This document shows positions 38,126 to 50,433 of a DNA stretch of 64,000 nt, one piece after another (positions within the stretch are counted from its first letter, which is position 1; each line of letters begins with the position of its first letter). The DNA is taken from the NCBI RefSeq assembly GCF_900496995.4, contig NC_044019.1, positions 8,405,501 to 8,469,500 of the forward strand, given 5' to 3'. The stretch comes from Aquila chrysaetos chrysaetos (lineage: Eukaryota; Chordata; Aves; Accipitriformes; Accipitridae). The position numbers and the translations under genes were made by a program. Below the pieces are notes generated by a model that did not search any database, was not told the origin of the DNA, and saw nothing but the letters and a program-made list of their open reading frames with translations.

Positions 38126-38785
38126 CTAGATCAGGTTGCTCAAAGCACCGTCCAACCTGACCTTGAACGCTTCCAATGATGGGGCATCCACAGCTTCTCT
38201 GGCCAACCTTTTCCAGTGTCTCACCACCCTCTTCATAAAAAATACGTTCCTTATGTCCAATCTAAACCTACTGTCTTTCGGTTTGAAACCATTGCCCCTT
38301 GTCCTGTCACTACAGGGCATGGTAAAAAGTCTCTCTCTGTCTTTCTTATAAACACCCCTTTATGTATTGAAAGACCACAGTAAGATCTCCCCAGAACCTT
38401 CTCTTCTCCAGGCTGCACAAGCCCAACTCTCTCAGCCTTTCTTCACAGGAGAGGTGTTCTGGCCCTCGGATCATTTTTGTGGCTGCCTGTGGATCTCCTG
38501 TAGTCTTTCAGGGGACCCCAGAGCTGGACTCAGTACTCTAGGCGGGGTCTCACGAGAGTGGAGTAGAGGGGCAGAATCACCTTCCTTGACCTGCTAGCCA
38601 CACTTCTTTTGATGCAGCCCAGGGTACGGTCGGCTTTCTGGGCTGTGAGCACGCATTGCTGGCTCATGTCCAATTTTTCGTCCACCAGTACCCCCAAGTC
38701 CTCCTCTGCAGGGCTGCTCTCAATCCATTCATCCCCTAGTCTGTACTGATGCTGGGGATTGCCCCAACCCAGGTACAGGAAGCTG
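38126..38785 (-). repeat. CR1 LINE 3' part, minus orientation
   Basis: The plus strand carries the reverse complement of CR1 ORF2 end and 3' UTR: 'tcaggttgctcaaagc', 'cttgaacgcttccaatgatg', 'cttctcttctccaggctgca', 'ccttcttgacctgctagcc'-like wording and 'gtccaccagtacccccaag'. Similarity is high, so this is among the younger copies. The extreme 3' tail and most of ORF2 are missing. Confidence 0.88.
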
Positions 38786-41700
38786 CTACATGGTAAATTC
38801 TGACTGGATGTATAGGAAAATAATTTTCACCATGAGGTTGGTCTGATACAGGAACAGGGCCCCAGGGGTTGTAGCATCTCTGACCTTGGAGATTTTCACA
38901 ACTTGATGCAGTTTTGAGCAACCTGCTCCAGCTTTTGACACTAACCCTGCTTGGAGTGGGAGCTGGGCTAGGTTCTGTGACATTTGGGGTTAACTTCATC
39001 CCCTTACTGGCAACCAAGATGAGACAGAAATTGTGTGTTTCCCACTCCTTCCCTCCTCTGTAGAAAGGAACAGCGTGGTGGGGGAAGTGGTGTGGTCCCA
39101 TCTCAGTACAGCCAAGGCAGTCCTTCCTGTGAAACATCCTTCCTTCAGTCCAGGGAGTGCAAGGGGAAAAAGAACACATAAATAACAATGTTAGGGAGCG
39201 AGGTTACCCAGCCATGCCCTGGAAAAGTGCTGGACGGAGACCCTCTGCTGCCATTTGTGGCTTATGCTCAATTTTTCACTCTCCCCTTCTTAAACGTGCT
39301 GTAAGAATAGCATATGCCCTCTTGGCTCTGATCTTCATTTAGGATGGGATTCAGATAAATTAATGCTTGGCATTAAGCCTGCAGATTCTCTCATTAGCTT
39401 CTTGTGTAATGCTTGCAGGAATACACGTGCTTCAAGAGCAATAGAATTTGTCTGTCTTGTGTCCAGAGTACCTGTTGTCCATTGTCCATTAGATACCAGT
39501 GGACTTAAAAGCAAATGCAGGCTGCCCAGTAGAACTGCCTTTTTCTTGTTATCACAGGGTATTTCAAGATTGTTGGTTTTCTAGCAGCATGAAACTGAGA
39601 ATTTGGAACCTGAGAATTTTCCCATGATAGTCATGAGTTGGTTGGCATCTTTAACTCTTTCATGCCCCATGGACAAGAGGCTGGTAGGAGCTGGATGAAC
39701 TTTGAAGCTGGTGATGTATTCAGCCCTGTCTGTGGGAGAAGTACTGCTCAGCACCTTCCTGCTGAAAATACTGTCCCACACTTCTGACCCCAAACAGCTT
39801 CTTAGCTGTGTACTGAAGGAGGTAGCTGGATGCTCAGGATGATCTTCTCCCTGGGAAGTTATGGCTGTTTTTCTGCTGTGTCAGTGCCCACCCTAATCAA
39901 AGGAGTCACTTTATGCAAGCGAATGGGGAATAATTCCGTCCTGTTTCTGGGAAGAGGGAGCAGAGGCCAGGTATCGTTCTGCCATTTCTTTCTGCATTAA
40001 GGAGAATCCCAACAGTGGCTGCTGAATCCCCTGGCCATTCACTAGACCTTGGACCTCTAATTCATGGAGAGCATCAAGTCTTCCATCACAGCTCTTAGCT
40101 CAGAGCAGGGTCTATAGTGCACATGGCTGGTCTCTGCCTACCAGTGCAGTGAGACGTGCTCACATTTTTGGCCCATTTGTCCAGTTTCTGGTGCAATGCT
40201 GTATGTCTCGTGTGTGAAATGCCCATTGTCCTTTTGAGATGCTCAGCCTGCAGGTGAAAATACTCTGTCCATAAATTCATCAAGGGTTTTGAGTGGGCTT
40301 TTTTCAATGGCATGACTGCACAGTGTCATAACACCATCCTGGCAGCTTGTCTTGGATCCTCCCTGTTGTCCATGGAGCATTAATTTTGAGGTTAATGTGT
40401 TAAAGTCCCCACAGCTACAAGTGTGCTCTCACAAAGGCAGCGTGTTCCTTAGAAGATCCAGGCTGTGATCTGTTTGTAAATGTTATTTTATTTACTTCTT
40501 TGTTACCTGAGGGTATTTTCAGCAATAAATTGAACACAAAAGACTCCTCTTAGAGTTTTCCAATCCACCCAGCTGTCTTCACTGAATAAATCACACTTAA
40601 GAGAGTGACATAAGCTCCTGAATACCTCCTTTCATTTGACTTCGCACTTACCAGTGAACAAAACAGATATCTTCTGAAGCTGCAGGGTGAGAGCTCAGAG
40701 GGAAAAAAATTCCTGTTGTTATAAGGGAGTCCAAGATCACAGTTAACATTTGTGGTACAGCCAGGGGACAGGGTTCCTGAGAGTTTCTGTTGGGAGGCCG
40801 TGAAGGATTTGGAGATTACTTGCAGTGCGTTAGTTAGCCAGCCAGCCTTCATTTACCTGTGCATTGTGAAATGCTGTACGTGAGGTCCACCTAGTTCAAA
40901 TGACTTCAGGGAGAATCACGCAGGCTTTGGCTGCGTTGCTGCCTGCCTGTGAGTCAGTGCGTGTGGTGGGTGGGGTATCCGCTGCTCCTGCCCTGCTAAT
41001 GGCAGGGCTTTGTGCTGGAGTGTCGTGCCTCATCTTGCCTGCCTGCTGTCCTGCCGGCTCCCGGCCCACGAGGGCCTGGCTCAGCTCAGCTGGCTGCTCC
41101 CCACAGAATACCTGAGCACCTCTGGAAGAGACCCCGTGCTGGTGATGGAGCCTCGGTTTAGTAACAGCACCCAAGGTCTTGCTTTAGAGCAGAGTGCGGA
41201 TTTAATGGATTGCAAAAGGAGCAGATGGAAGACAGTCTCTCCTCCCTGTGCCGAAAGGTTTGCTTCGAGCCCGCAGTGATGCTGCCGGTGCAGGGGAGTC
41301 CTGCAGCCGGGCTGCATGGGGTAACCCAAGCCGGTCAGCCTTCATGCCAGAGGCATTTCAAATGGCTGACCGATTCCTCGTGCCAGCGGTGTTAACCCCT
41401 GCTGTTCCCCAGCTAGCTGTTCTGAGGGATGCTGCTAGTCTCTCCCCTTTCTAACAAATGCTTGTCCAAAAGCTGCAGACTCATACAGTGGTTCTGGTGC
41501 CACTGGGCATGTGAGCACGCATGTGAGCTGCTGCAGTCCTGCCACTGCCTGCATGCATGCAGTGCACTGCAGGCTCCTGTAAAGATACAGCCCTGCCACT
41601 AGAAGTTTACAGTTCAAGTCTAAACCCTGGTTTGCTCTGGGAGCAACAGCAGTGGCACCTGTAACCTGATTCATCTTCCTTGGCTTCCTTGGGGGCCCTT

Positions 41701-41987
41701 CCATAAGTCTGCTTGCTACTAATAGCAGCCTTTATTCAGCCCTGTGCGTTTTGGCTGCAAGCACAGGGCAGGGCAGGCTGCTGAGCATGCCTGCAGAACC
41801 ACTGCTGTCCTTACATCCCAGTGTAGCGTCCTAAAATGGTGCCAGCAATTTCGTCTTCTGCATCTGCAATATGTGGGGCAAGTGTTGAATTTGGATCAGG
41901 GAGGCTGTGTCAGATGTCAGCTAGGCCAGGGCAAGCTTCTTGCAGACAAGCCAAGGGAAACAGCAGTGTACCCTGAAAAGGGGGACA

Positions 41988-41999
41988 CCCCCCCCCCCC
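41988..41999. repeat. C12 homopolymer
   Basis: Twelve consecutive C. The complementary strand is a G-tract. Confidence 0.9.
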
Positions 42000-44099
42000 A
42001 GCAAGAGCAACCTTCCAGAGACTTGGGGTAAAACTTTTCCTGATTTGGGGGATTTTTGATGATCATGTTTCTTTCTAGTGGCAGGGCTGTTCTGTTCAGT
42101 GGGTGGATAGCAATGCTAATGATTTATAAAGTAGACTACAAGAGAGCAGTTAAAACTGGGCTTATGCTTGAATATTGAATTTTATCAGAGTAATTAGTCC
42201 TAGATGTCTGCTGAGGGTTATTGAGTTAAAGGGCTATTAGTAAAGATTAATGAAAAATTAAAATTTAGACATTTAAATCTGAATGATCGTTTTTAATTCA
42301 GTTCACATTTTATTTCCTTGTGCCGTCTGTCTGAGGGCCTGTGCAGTGCCTGCTGGGCCTGCTCAGAATGAGTACCTGTGTGCAGAGTAGAAGAAAGTGC
42401 AGGGCAAGGTGGGTAGAGAGGACAGGGTGCTTTTCCTGAAATGTAGCTAAAAGTTGGCCGTTTGTCTAAGCTGTTCCAGAAAGATTTTCCCTACTAGTAC
42501 TAAGGAGTGCTAGAGGACAGTCCTGAGTCATGGATCACCATCATCAATGCTGCTTTTTGTTTGTACAGTTCTTGGCATGGCTTGGCCTGGACCCTCCCAG
42601 ACATCTCCTGGGGATGGCTCAGGAATTAGCAAGGACTGTCCCATTTAGAGGCAAAGCAGGTTTAATAGGGCAGGAGGGCTTGTTCCATACTAGTTGGCCT
42701 TGGGGCAGAGGACAGACCTAAGCAAGGCTCACGTACTGATATAGGTGTACCCTTAAGTGCTCTCTTTGGTCAGCAGGATGACAGTGCAGTCTCCAAGGGG
42801 CCATTCATCCACCCAGCCTTAGGCAGCAAACTGGGATCAAGTGAACAGTTATCTGACAGTGCTGCCCACTTTCTTTTTTTTTTTAATCTGTGGAGGGTGC
42901 CTGGACCCTTTTATATTGAATACACAGCTTTAGAAGGCTAAGTTTTGGGGACACAGGTACTATCCATGGAGATGGGCTGTTCAAGCAGAGAGCTAAGCCA
43001 GGTTCTTTCCTCAAACCATACAATGATAGGCCTGGGTAGGACCTTGAGGTCAGGCAGTTGGATTTCCCAGTGCAGGAGAGCTGGGAGGGATGCCAAAGCG
43101 CTGCTCTGCTTACCTTTGGTTTTCAGTGGCTGCTTGGCTACCTGTGATGGTGTGGCACTGCAGCTGAGCTGGGCGCTCGGTGCTGAGGTTGTGCTCCCTG
43201 CCATGGGTGGCTGAGCCCTGCATACAGGTGCGCTGTAAGCGGGACATGGGAGTGAGCCAGCAAGGAGCCGCACAGGTGGCTTGTAAGGAGAGCTGTGCCT
43301 CTGAGCCCCATACAGCACTGCAGTTGCTTCTTCAGTGCAGCACGGAGCTGCCTGCTGCCTCTGGCTGATTCCTGGACAACATGGTGATGCCTTGGTGATC
43401 CCTTCATGTGGCCATGTACTCCAGAGTGCGGCCCTGTAGCCGAGCCCTGAAGACAGTATTGTGTCTCAGGCCCCAAAGTCCTCAGAAAAACAGAAAAATT
43501 ACTTCATCTGCTGTGTGTACAGCTCTTCTCTTCAAGTGTCCAGAGCCTGACTTGCCTTTGTCACAAAAGATGGCCTTGTAGGTAGGTGGAAGCTCGCTCT
43601 TATCTCTGTATTTGCTTTCTGCTCTGAGTCCACCCATTCCCTGTTTAGGTGTTTTACTTGCCTGTGGTGCAGGACTTGGCCTGGGGTGAGTTTTGGTTTG
43701 GGTTCTGAAGTATTTTTTCTGTTCATCAGGATTATCCTCTGTTCTGGGCTCACCATTGCTTTCAGCTTGGTGGCATCTCTGTGTTGCCTCAGTCTCCTTT
43801 CCACTCCACTGCCCAAGCTGGTAATGAGACTGCTCAACAGACCGAATGGAGGGGTTGTGCTAGGAAAACCATAAGAGAGGATAGATCACTGTTTGTCATA
43901 TTATATTCTCTCCCCAGTTGCTGGCGATGTTCAGAGACAGATTTTGGCTACACAAACCTTTGCCTGACCTCCCTTAGGAGTTCTTACCATCTCTCTTTTA
44001 TTATTGAGAAGGCTTCTCATTTTCATGCTGAATCAGGGGACAATTTCAGAGAGTCCTGGGCTTTCTGGCTCATTGTGGTTTCATCTAGGCTTGTGTTTC

Positions 44100-44225
44100 C
44101 CTACTCTGCTTATGGGAATCCATGTGGGAGACAGTGTCAGAAGCCTTAATAAAGTCAAGATACCTTATGTCTACTGCTTCTTCAGCTGTTCAGTGTAACT
44201 GTTACCCAGTTTAACAAGGGTTAAA
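44100..44225 (-). repeat. Ancient CR1 reverse-transcriptase fragment
   Basis: The plus strand reads 'catgtgggagacagtgtcag', then 'aagccttaataaagtcaaga', and 'taccttatgtctactgcttc'. This is the antisense of the CR1 KAFDTVPH reverse-transcriptase neighbourhood in old sauropsid elements. It may extend left to about 43.75 kb, but similarity there is unclear. Confidence 0.6.
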
Positions 44226-44457
44226 GAAGTTACCAGCACAGCTATGAATCTGAATGTCCCAGTTCTTTCTCCACTTTCACAAACTTACATTCTTCATACT
44301 TCAGACTCTGCCTTCAGCTTGATTTTTGAGGCGAGAACCTCCCTAACCTGGGATCGGTCTCCTTTAACAGATTTTAGGCTAGTGAGCAGGATTATATGGT
44401 GCTCTTGATGATAAGCAGAGTCTTGTTCACTGAGGCTGGCACAAAACTACCTACTTT

Positions 44458-44474
44458 AAAAAAAAAAAAAAAAA
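44458..44474. repeat. A17 homopolymer
   Basis: Seventeen consecutive A, without a clear retrotransposed copy in front of it. Confidence 0.9.
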
Positions 44475-45479
44475 GGCAAATTAGGTTGTTAAATAATCTG
44501 TTGACAACTCTGTCTTGGGTTGTGACACAAGACCAGAACATTCCCTCTGTGAAATTACATGTTGCTGCCTCCTTGCAGGGCCTCCACCTCTGGGCAAGTG
44601 TGGAGTCAAAGCCCTTCTGAAACAGCAGATGCTGAACAACACAGAAGCGAGCATGGACCTACCCATGTCCAGCCCCAGACTGCGTATTCGAGTTGTATAG
44701 CCATGCACAGTCTTCTTGGGATTTAAAACACCAAGGACAAGAGCAGGTCACCTGTGTCACCTTGTGTATCAGCTTCAGGATCAGAGAAAGATGCTGGGTT
44801 TGCTTTAGCTTCACCTTCTGGCTCTGCCCGCCTCCAGGCGTGTGCCAATGTGTGCCTGAGATGAACCCCTTCTTTACCCTTACTGTTAAGCCGCACTGTT
44901 GTGCAATGTGGGATCCAAGGTTTTTACATCTGGTCAAAGTCATAAAGCAAAGCATAGCTGCTGCTTTGCCTGGCTTGCCAGAGAGGGCAGAGACCTGTCA
45001 ATGAAGAGCCACTATCCATGGTTTCCACCTCTGCCATAATCCTTGTTTCACCCAGCTCCTGATGCAAATCTTGCAGGACCGATTTTTTTTTTTTTTCTTT
45101 GTTTTGTGATTATAAGCTGGGCTTGACTTTCCTACCCAAGGCCATTATGTTTGTCCTGGATGAGACCACAAGTGTATCTAGCCCAGTATTTTTGTAGTGG
45201 CCAAGAACAGGGCCCTAGGGAAGAGAGCAGAAACAGGGAAAACCTGCGGTAAGTAGTTCCTGCGTGCTCTCCCAGCCTCTGGCCCCTTGTGGCACAGGCA
45301 CTTACAGAGCTGGATGTGGCTTCTGTGGATTTACTAACCCTCAAAAGACCTCTGTGGTGTTACTTTCCATGGGTTTGGGGCAAACAGATAAACTTTTAGT
45401 GTCCACAGCATCCTCTGGCAGAGTCCAACAGCTTATCTGCATGCCATGAGGAGCAGCGTCTCTCCTTGTTTGTTGTGAC

Positions 45480-46100
45480 TGCAAAGTCAGTGAACATTTG
45501 ATCATATCCCTCTTCTCCAAGCTACTCATAATTTTATAGATCTGTCATATTCCTCCTAGGTCATTTCATTTTCCAGGTTAAATAGTTCTCATTTGTCAGT
45601 GATTTCCTCTGCAGAAATCATACTTTTGACCATCTTTGAGTATCTTTTCTAGCTGGCAGCAGTGGCTGAGATGGGACCAGAATTGCAAACAGCTTTGGAG
45701 ATTCTGGCACAGTAGGTTGATACAGTGGTAAATTAATGTTTTCCTTTTTTTGTGCTGTACTTATTTCCTAGTAACTCATAGTGTTAGACCTTATTTTTGA
45801 CCACTGTGGAACAATGAGCTGGTATTTTCCTGAATGGTTGCGGTAAGCTGAAAGCTAGCTATTCTACATGTAAAGTTAGCATTTTTTTTTTCCATGTCTG
45901 TAACATAATGCTGATCTACACTGAATGTCATCTGTCATTTCCCTGATGAGACTTGGAAGGTCCTTCTGTAGGTCTTCAAAGTTAGCCTTTGTCTCTATGA
46001 CCCCAAGCTCAGAGTGTCTTCAGCTGCTTTTACTAATGTGGTGGAGGAATGCATTGATGTGGGGTGGCACCGAGGGCAGGTCCTGCACTGCTGGTGTCAC
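45480..46100 (-). repeat. Ancient CR1 late-ORF2 fragment
   Basis: The antisense order of an old CR1 is followed over about 600 bases: 'cataattttatagatctgtc', 'ttccaggttaaatagttct', 'gaccagaattgcaaacag', 'aatgtcatctgtcatttccc', then 'ggtccttctgtaggtcttc'. Many small gaps. It is inactive. Confidence 0.65.
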
Positions 46101-48185
46101 ATGGGTGCACTAGCTTCTCTGGGAAGGTGCGAATTCAAAGTTGAAGTGCATGCAGATCCAGGAAGCTTGCTGGAGGTAAACCCATTTCTGCTGAACTGCT
46201 TATGTAGGTGGGAGCTAATAAGAGCTCCGTCACCATTTTCCTTAAGAAGTGCTGCTGGCAGCTGTGTGGAGTCGGAAGTCTCACTGATGGAGAAATGGTG
46301 CCGCCTTCTGCTTCTTCCTTCCTTGCTCCTGTGCTGCTCACTTTCACCCTTGTTCATACCTTGTACTCCTTTGTGCTGGGACAAACATTTTTCTGTCCAC
46401 TATTTCTTACCCTAATGAGGTTAATTTTAGCCTAGATAAGTCCTGCATGAATGTTTGGGATAGGAGTAGTGAGTGTGCGTAGCAGGGGGGAGTATGCAGC
46501 TGAGAGTGAGAAGGCATCAGATCCAACTCAGCCAGCACACACTGCTCCAGCAGCTGCAGTGTTAGGACAGTTTGGAACATCCCTGAGCAAGCAGCAACAG
46601 ACCCAGTACTTGTTTAAATGGCTGAAGCAGAACAAAGTGTAGGAATCCAAATTGCAACGCAAGCAAGGAAACTTGTGTTTTCATCAGATCATGGACCTCA
46701 GGAAAGACAACTTGCAAACCTTGTGACCAACAGGCAGCAGAAGAAAGAGGGCCTGGGGGAATCCTTGAACAAATACTATCAAAGGGTACCTCCTTGGGTA
46801 GACTAGCTCAAAAAACCTGGAAAGTGCCAGCTTCCTTCTGGAGTGTTATCGTATTGAGGGCCAGAGAGCCATAGCTGTGGCAACAGATTTTTCAAATGCT
46901 GCTTTATTTCGGTGGGATGTCCAAAACAAAGTTGAAAATAGGCCACGGGACTAGGTGTGCAGCAGTGCATCAAAAGACCAGTCAGGGCTGCTGGGGAAGT
47001 CCAATAGCAGTGGGCTGGGGTTCAGTGTGATGCCCTACAGCCTTTTTTAGGTGAATCAAACATGCCACTGTGGCTTTCAGAGTTGCTTCCTGGCAGCAGC
47101 AGGCAGCCTGGGACCCTGCACTCCAGGATGATTAGCAGAGCTGCTGCTCTCTTCTGAAATACACTTCAAACTATGAGGACAGCAGCCCTGCTGGTCCTAA
47201 AGAAAAAAAAATTGGGGCATGCATTAGAAAGCTAGGAGCATGCACTGTCACGTTGAACACTGGGGATAGCTGGGACTGTATGGGTGGGGATGAGAGGTGC
47301 ATCCCGTTGTTCTGTAATTGCACTGTTGAAGAGCACACTGGGAGATGTTAGGGGGTTGTTTTCTGCTTAGTATCCCCACATGGCTTTGCTCTGCAGCCAC
47401 GCTGCTGTCTTGGCCCCCAGACACTGGTGCAGGTGTGAAGTGTAGCTTCTTTTCGGCCTGTATGCTTCCTTTTTCCAAAACTCTGCTCTGTCCCAGCTTT
47501 TGAGATCTGCTGGGAGTTTGCTGAATTGCATTTCTGTGCCAAGGCTGGGCAGGCACCCACACACAGGCTGGTTGCCTGTCTGTCCTTTCATTTCTGTCCA
47601 AGGCAGAAAACAGATGGTTCAGTAGCTGCAGTGGTTCAAGGCAGTCAGTAGCTATGGCAACTCCCCAAGCTGTTCTGGTGTCGGGTGTAAGGGAGCTAAA
47701 AAGCTTTCGTTTTAGCACTTTAAAACTTCATTGATTGAGCATTGATTGAGTTCTTCCAGGAAGAAAGTCACAAGAATAACCAGTTTTCTGTGCTACTGGC
47801 TCCATGAACTCATTTTCTTGGGAGGGCTTTTGGAGCAATCCCCATTTTCTGCAGGGTTTGTAGGGATCCATGTGGAAACATCTGAATGGCTGAGCCAGGC
47901 TTTTGGCCAGGAAAGCTCACAGCAATCAAAGGAGTGTTCCTGCAAAGGAGTTGGCTCAGATGTCCTTCCACCACTCTGTTAACGAAAGTGGAGTATACTC
48001 TGTATCAGACAGGGTGCAGAGAAACATATAATACCCTATAGTTTTCATGCCAAGAGGGATATATCAGTGCCCATACGGCTCTCAGGTATAATGCTAGGAA
48101 GAATGTGAAGGTTAAAACTGCCTACACCTGATGAAAAAAGTGATTCAGAGATGGTTATGAGTACTGGAAGCTGATCTTATATCAT

Positions 48186-48210
48186 ATCCCTGGTATATCA
48201 TACCAGGGAT
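48186..48210. repeat. Short perfect hairpin
   Basis: ATCCCTGGTAT (48186-48196) and ATACCAGGGAT (48200-48210) are exact reverse complements around a 3-base loop. Confidence 0.85.
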
Positions 48211-48574
48211 GCCTTTCCCAGCTCTGTAGATGATGCTGGACGATAAATTGTGTGGCTTTATGCTTTTAGGTACTTAGCCCATTTGTAGTGTGGCACTTGT
48301 CAGATGTGCAGTGTTAGTCCTATCTGACTTGGATAGGTGTTTGGGATGGGATAATACAGGAGCCCCAAGAAGATGATAAGAGCTCTACTGGATGAGAGCA
48401 AGGGTTTACCTACCCCATATCCCATGTCCAGCAATGGCTAGAAATGGACTCCCAGAAAGGAGGATAGGGACAGGGGAAGTGTGCAACGATGCAGGCCAGA
48501 GGATTCTCCCAACCTCCAAGTTTTGGCTCTGAGACTTGCTGAGCTAGGAGTGGGTCCCTGTCTCTGTATGTATG

Positions 48575-48700
48575 ACTTTCATAGAAAAATCCCTTAATTT
48601 GTCTAGTTGCTGCTTTATGAACCCACAAGGACTTTTAGCTTGCACAACATCCTGCAGCAAGGAGTTCCCCAGTGTAACACCACGTACAAGGAACAGCAGA
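48575..48700 (-). repeat. Ancient CR1 fragment
   Basis: The plus strand resembles antisense late CR1: 'aatttgtctagttgctgctt', then 'gcacaacatcctgcagcaag' and 'gagttccccagtgtaac'. It is short and decayed. Confidence 0.5.
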
Positions 48701-49149
48701 GCACTGAACAGAATGAGCCCAACCAGAGACGAGCAGAAGGCAACAGGATGGGAAGAGGGAGTGAAAACACTAGCAGGAACCAGAGCCAAGCATGACAGAA
48801 GAGGGTGGAGGGAATAGAGCCATGCTTGAAGGGTAAGATTTGTGGTGGCCAGATGAAGAGGTTAGAAGAGCAATTGTAGGAGTCAAGCTTGTTAAACTGA
48901 CAATGTGGAAGATAGGTCTGAGAAGAGCTTTTACTGTATGCTAAATATCTGGGGAAAATGGAAGTTTGAGAAGCAGAGAGGTAGACTGAAGTGATGTGGG
49001 AGAGAAGAAAAGGAACAGAGGAGAGGGCACTGTAGGTCCCACCTAGGGCACCCAAGGTGCCCATCTCCACAGCATCCTAGCTGCACCAGTAGCCAAAAGC
49101 AGATGTAGAGGAGAAGCATGAGAATAGCTAATATACACTATGATTTCCC

Positions 49150-49400
49150 CCCTGCCCACTTGCAGGGACTTCCTGAGTCATAGGACTTTGTGTTCTTTGC
49201 ATTCAACGATCTTTGAAATTTTTTTCCATGAATTTTTCTAATAATTTTCTGGATCTGTGTAAACTTTGGCATCCATAATATCCTGCAAGTGGTGATTTCC
49301 ATAGTTTTGCTGCTTGCTTTGAACCTCCCCACAGTCAATCCAGCTGATGCCCATCCGTTTGTGTTTTATGGATGGCAGCAAACATCAACTTCCTCTATTC
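49150..49400 (-). repeat. Ancient CR1 fragment
   Basis: Similar antisense wording to the copy at 48.6 kb: 'tggcatccataatatcctgc', 'atttccatagttttgctgc', 'ttgctttgaacctcccca'. Two such fragments within 600 bases are separate insertions or a broken, rearranged one. Confidence 0.5.
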
Positions 49401-49993
49401 CTCTCCTGGTTTTTATGGCTCTGTATTAGTAACTCCTCCCCCCATCAGCTGTTTCTGTTTCAGACTGGAGAGGTTGATTCTGGGCAGTCTCCTTACATAC
49501 AGCTTTTCTGAGATGGAGAAGCCAGAAGCCCGCAGTACTCGAGACTGAGCAGTAGTTTTCCCTCCTGGTTTACATTCCTCCTCTAATACTCTGTTTGGTT
49601 TTTGTACTGCTGTTAACATTGAACCAATGTGTTCATAAATACTGCAGTATCCCTGAGGAGTACAAGGCCCCTTTCCTTGAAAGGGGCAATGCTGGAGAAT
49701 TACAGATAAAACCCAATGACAACTGGGTACAAAGTAGACAACAGTAACAGACAAAATGCTGGCCTCGTGGCAGGACAGTTGGGAAACTTCAGTTAGTCTG
49801 AGGCTTCTAAAGTCTGGATCCTGTGGCTTTCAGCCAGCCTGTGGGTGGTTCAGCTCCAGGCAGCACCTTGACGCTAGCACATGTTACGGGGGTGAAGTGT
49901 TGGTGACAGGCATGGTCCCTGATGCCCTTGCAATGCTGAGCCTGATGGAGGTGGGGTAGAGGGATGGAGGGGTGAAGGAGGTGGAAGACCTCC

Positions 49994-50433
49994 ATGTCCA
50001 ATAAATATTACAAAGGCACTACTGAGCGGAGGCTGCTTTTCCCATGCCGTTGGCAGGATGCTGCCAAGTTTGTGACTCGCTGGAGAGATGCCCGCATAGT
50101 GTTTGTGAAATCAAATGTGACAGTAAAATCTGTTTCTGAGGACAGTACAAGTAGCAGCATGGGACACTGCATCAGAGAAGAAAAATATCTTCCTCAGCTT
50201 TGATTCCAGTGCAGGATGGGGCATTTTACTTGAAACAGTGTGCAGAAGGCAGAAAGATAATTCTTGAGGTCTATGATGTGATGAGGTCCCCAGCTGTCCC
50301 ACCAACTCTTCTGCTTGCCTACAATACAGAAGAATGTGTTGCTGAATTCAAATATAAGGCAAATGTAGAGCTTGTCAAAATAGGTAACTTGTCTACTGCA
50401 TGTACAAGGCATTTTTTGATACCGGGCAGATAG
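49994..50433 (+). other. Two short consecutive open frames, unrecognised
   Basis: A 69-codon frame from 49994 to 50203 overlaps by four bases a 77-codon frame (50200-50433) in another phase. Amino-acid composition looks protein-like (for example GRKIILEVYDVM), but I recognise no family. A single one-base shift would join them. This could be a decayed old gene or retrocopy, or chance. Confidence 0.15.

Noticed and set aside
43018-43070. Possible tiny CR1 3' end
   Set aside because: Only 'aggaccttgaggtcaggcag' style wording matches; too short to separate from chance.
47248-47718. 156-codon minus-strand frame
   Set aside because: No recognisable family, Gln/Ser/His-rich random-looking composition, inside the LUZP1 intron.
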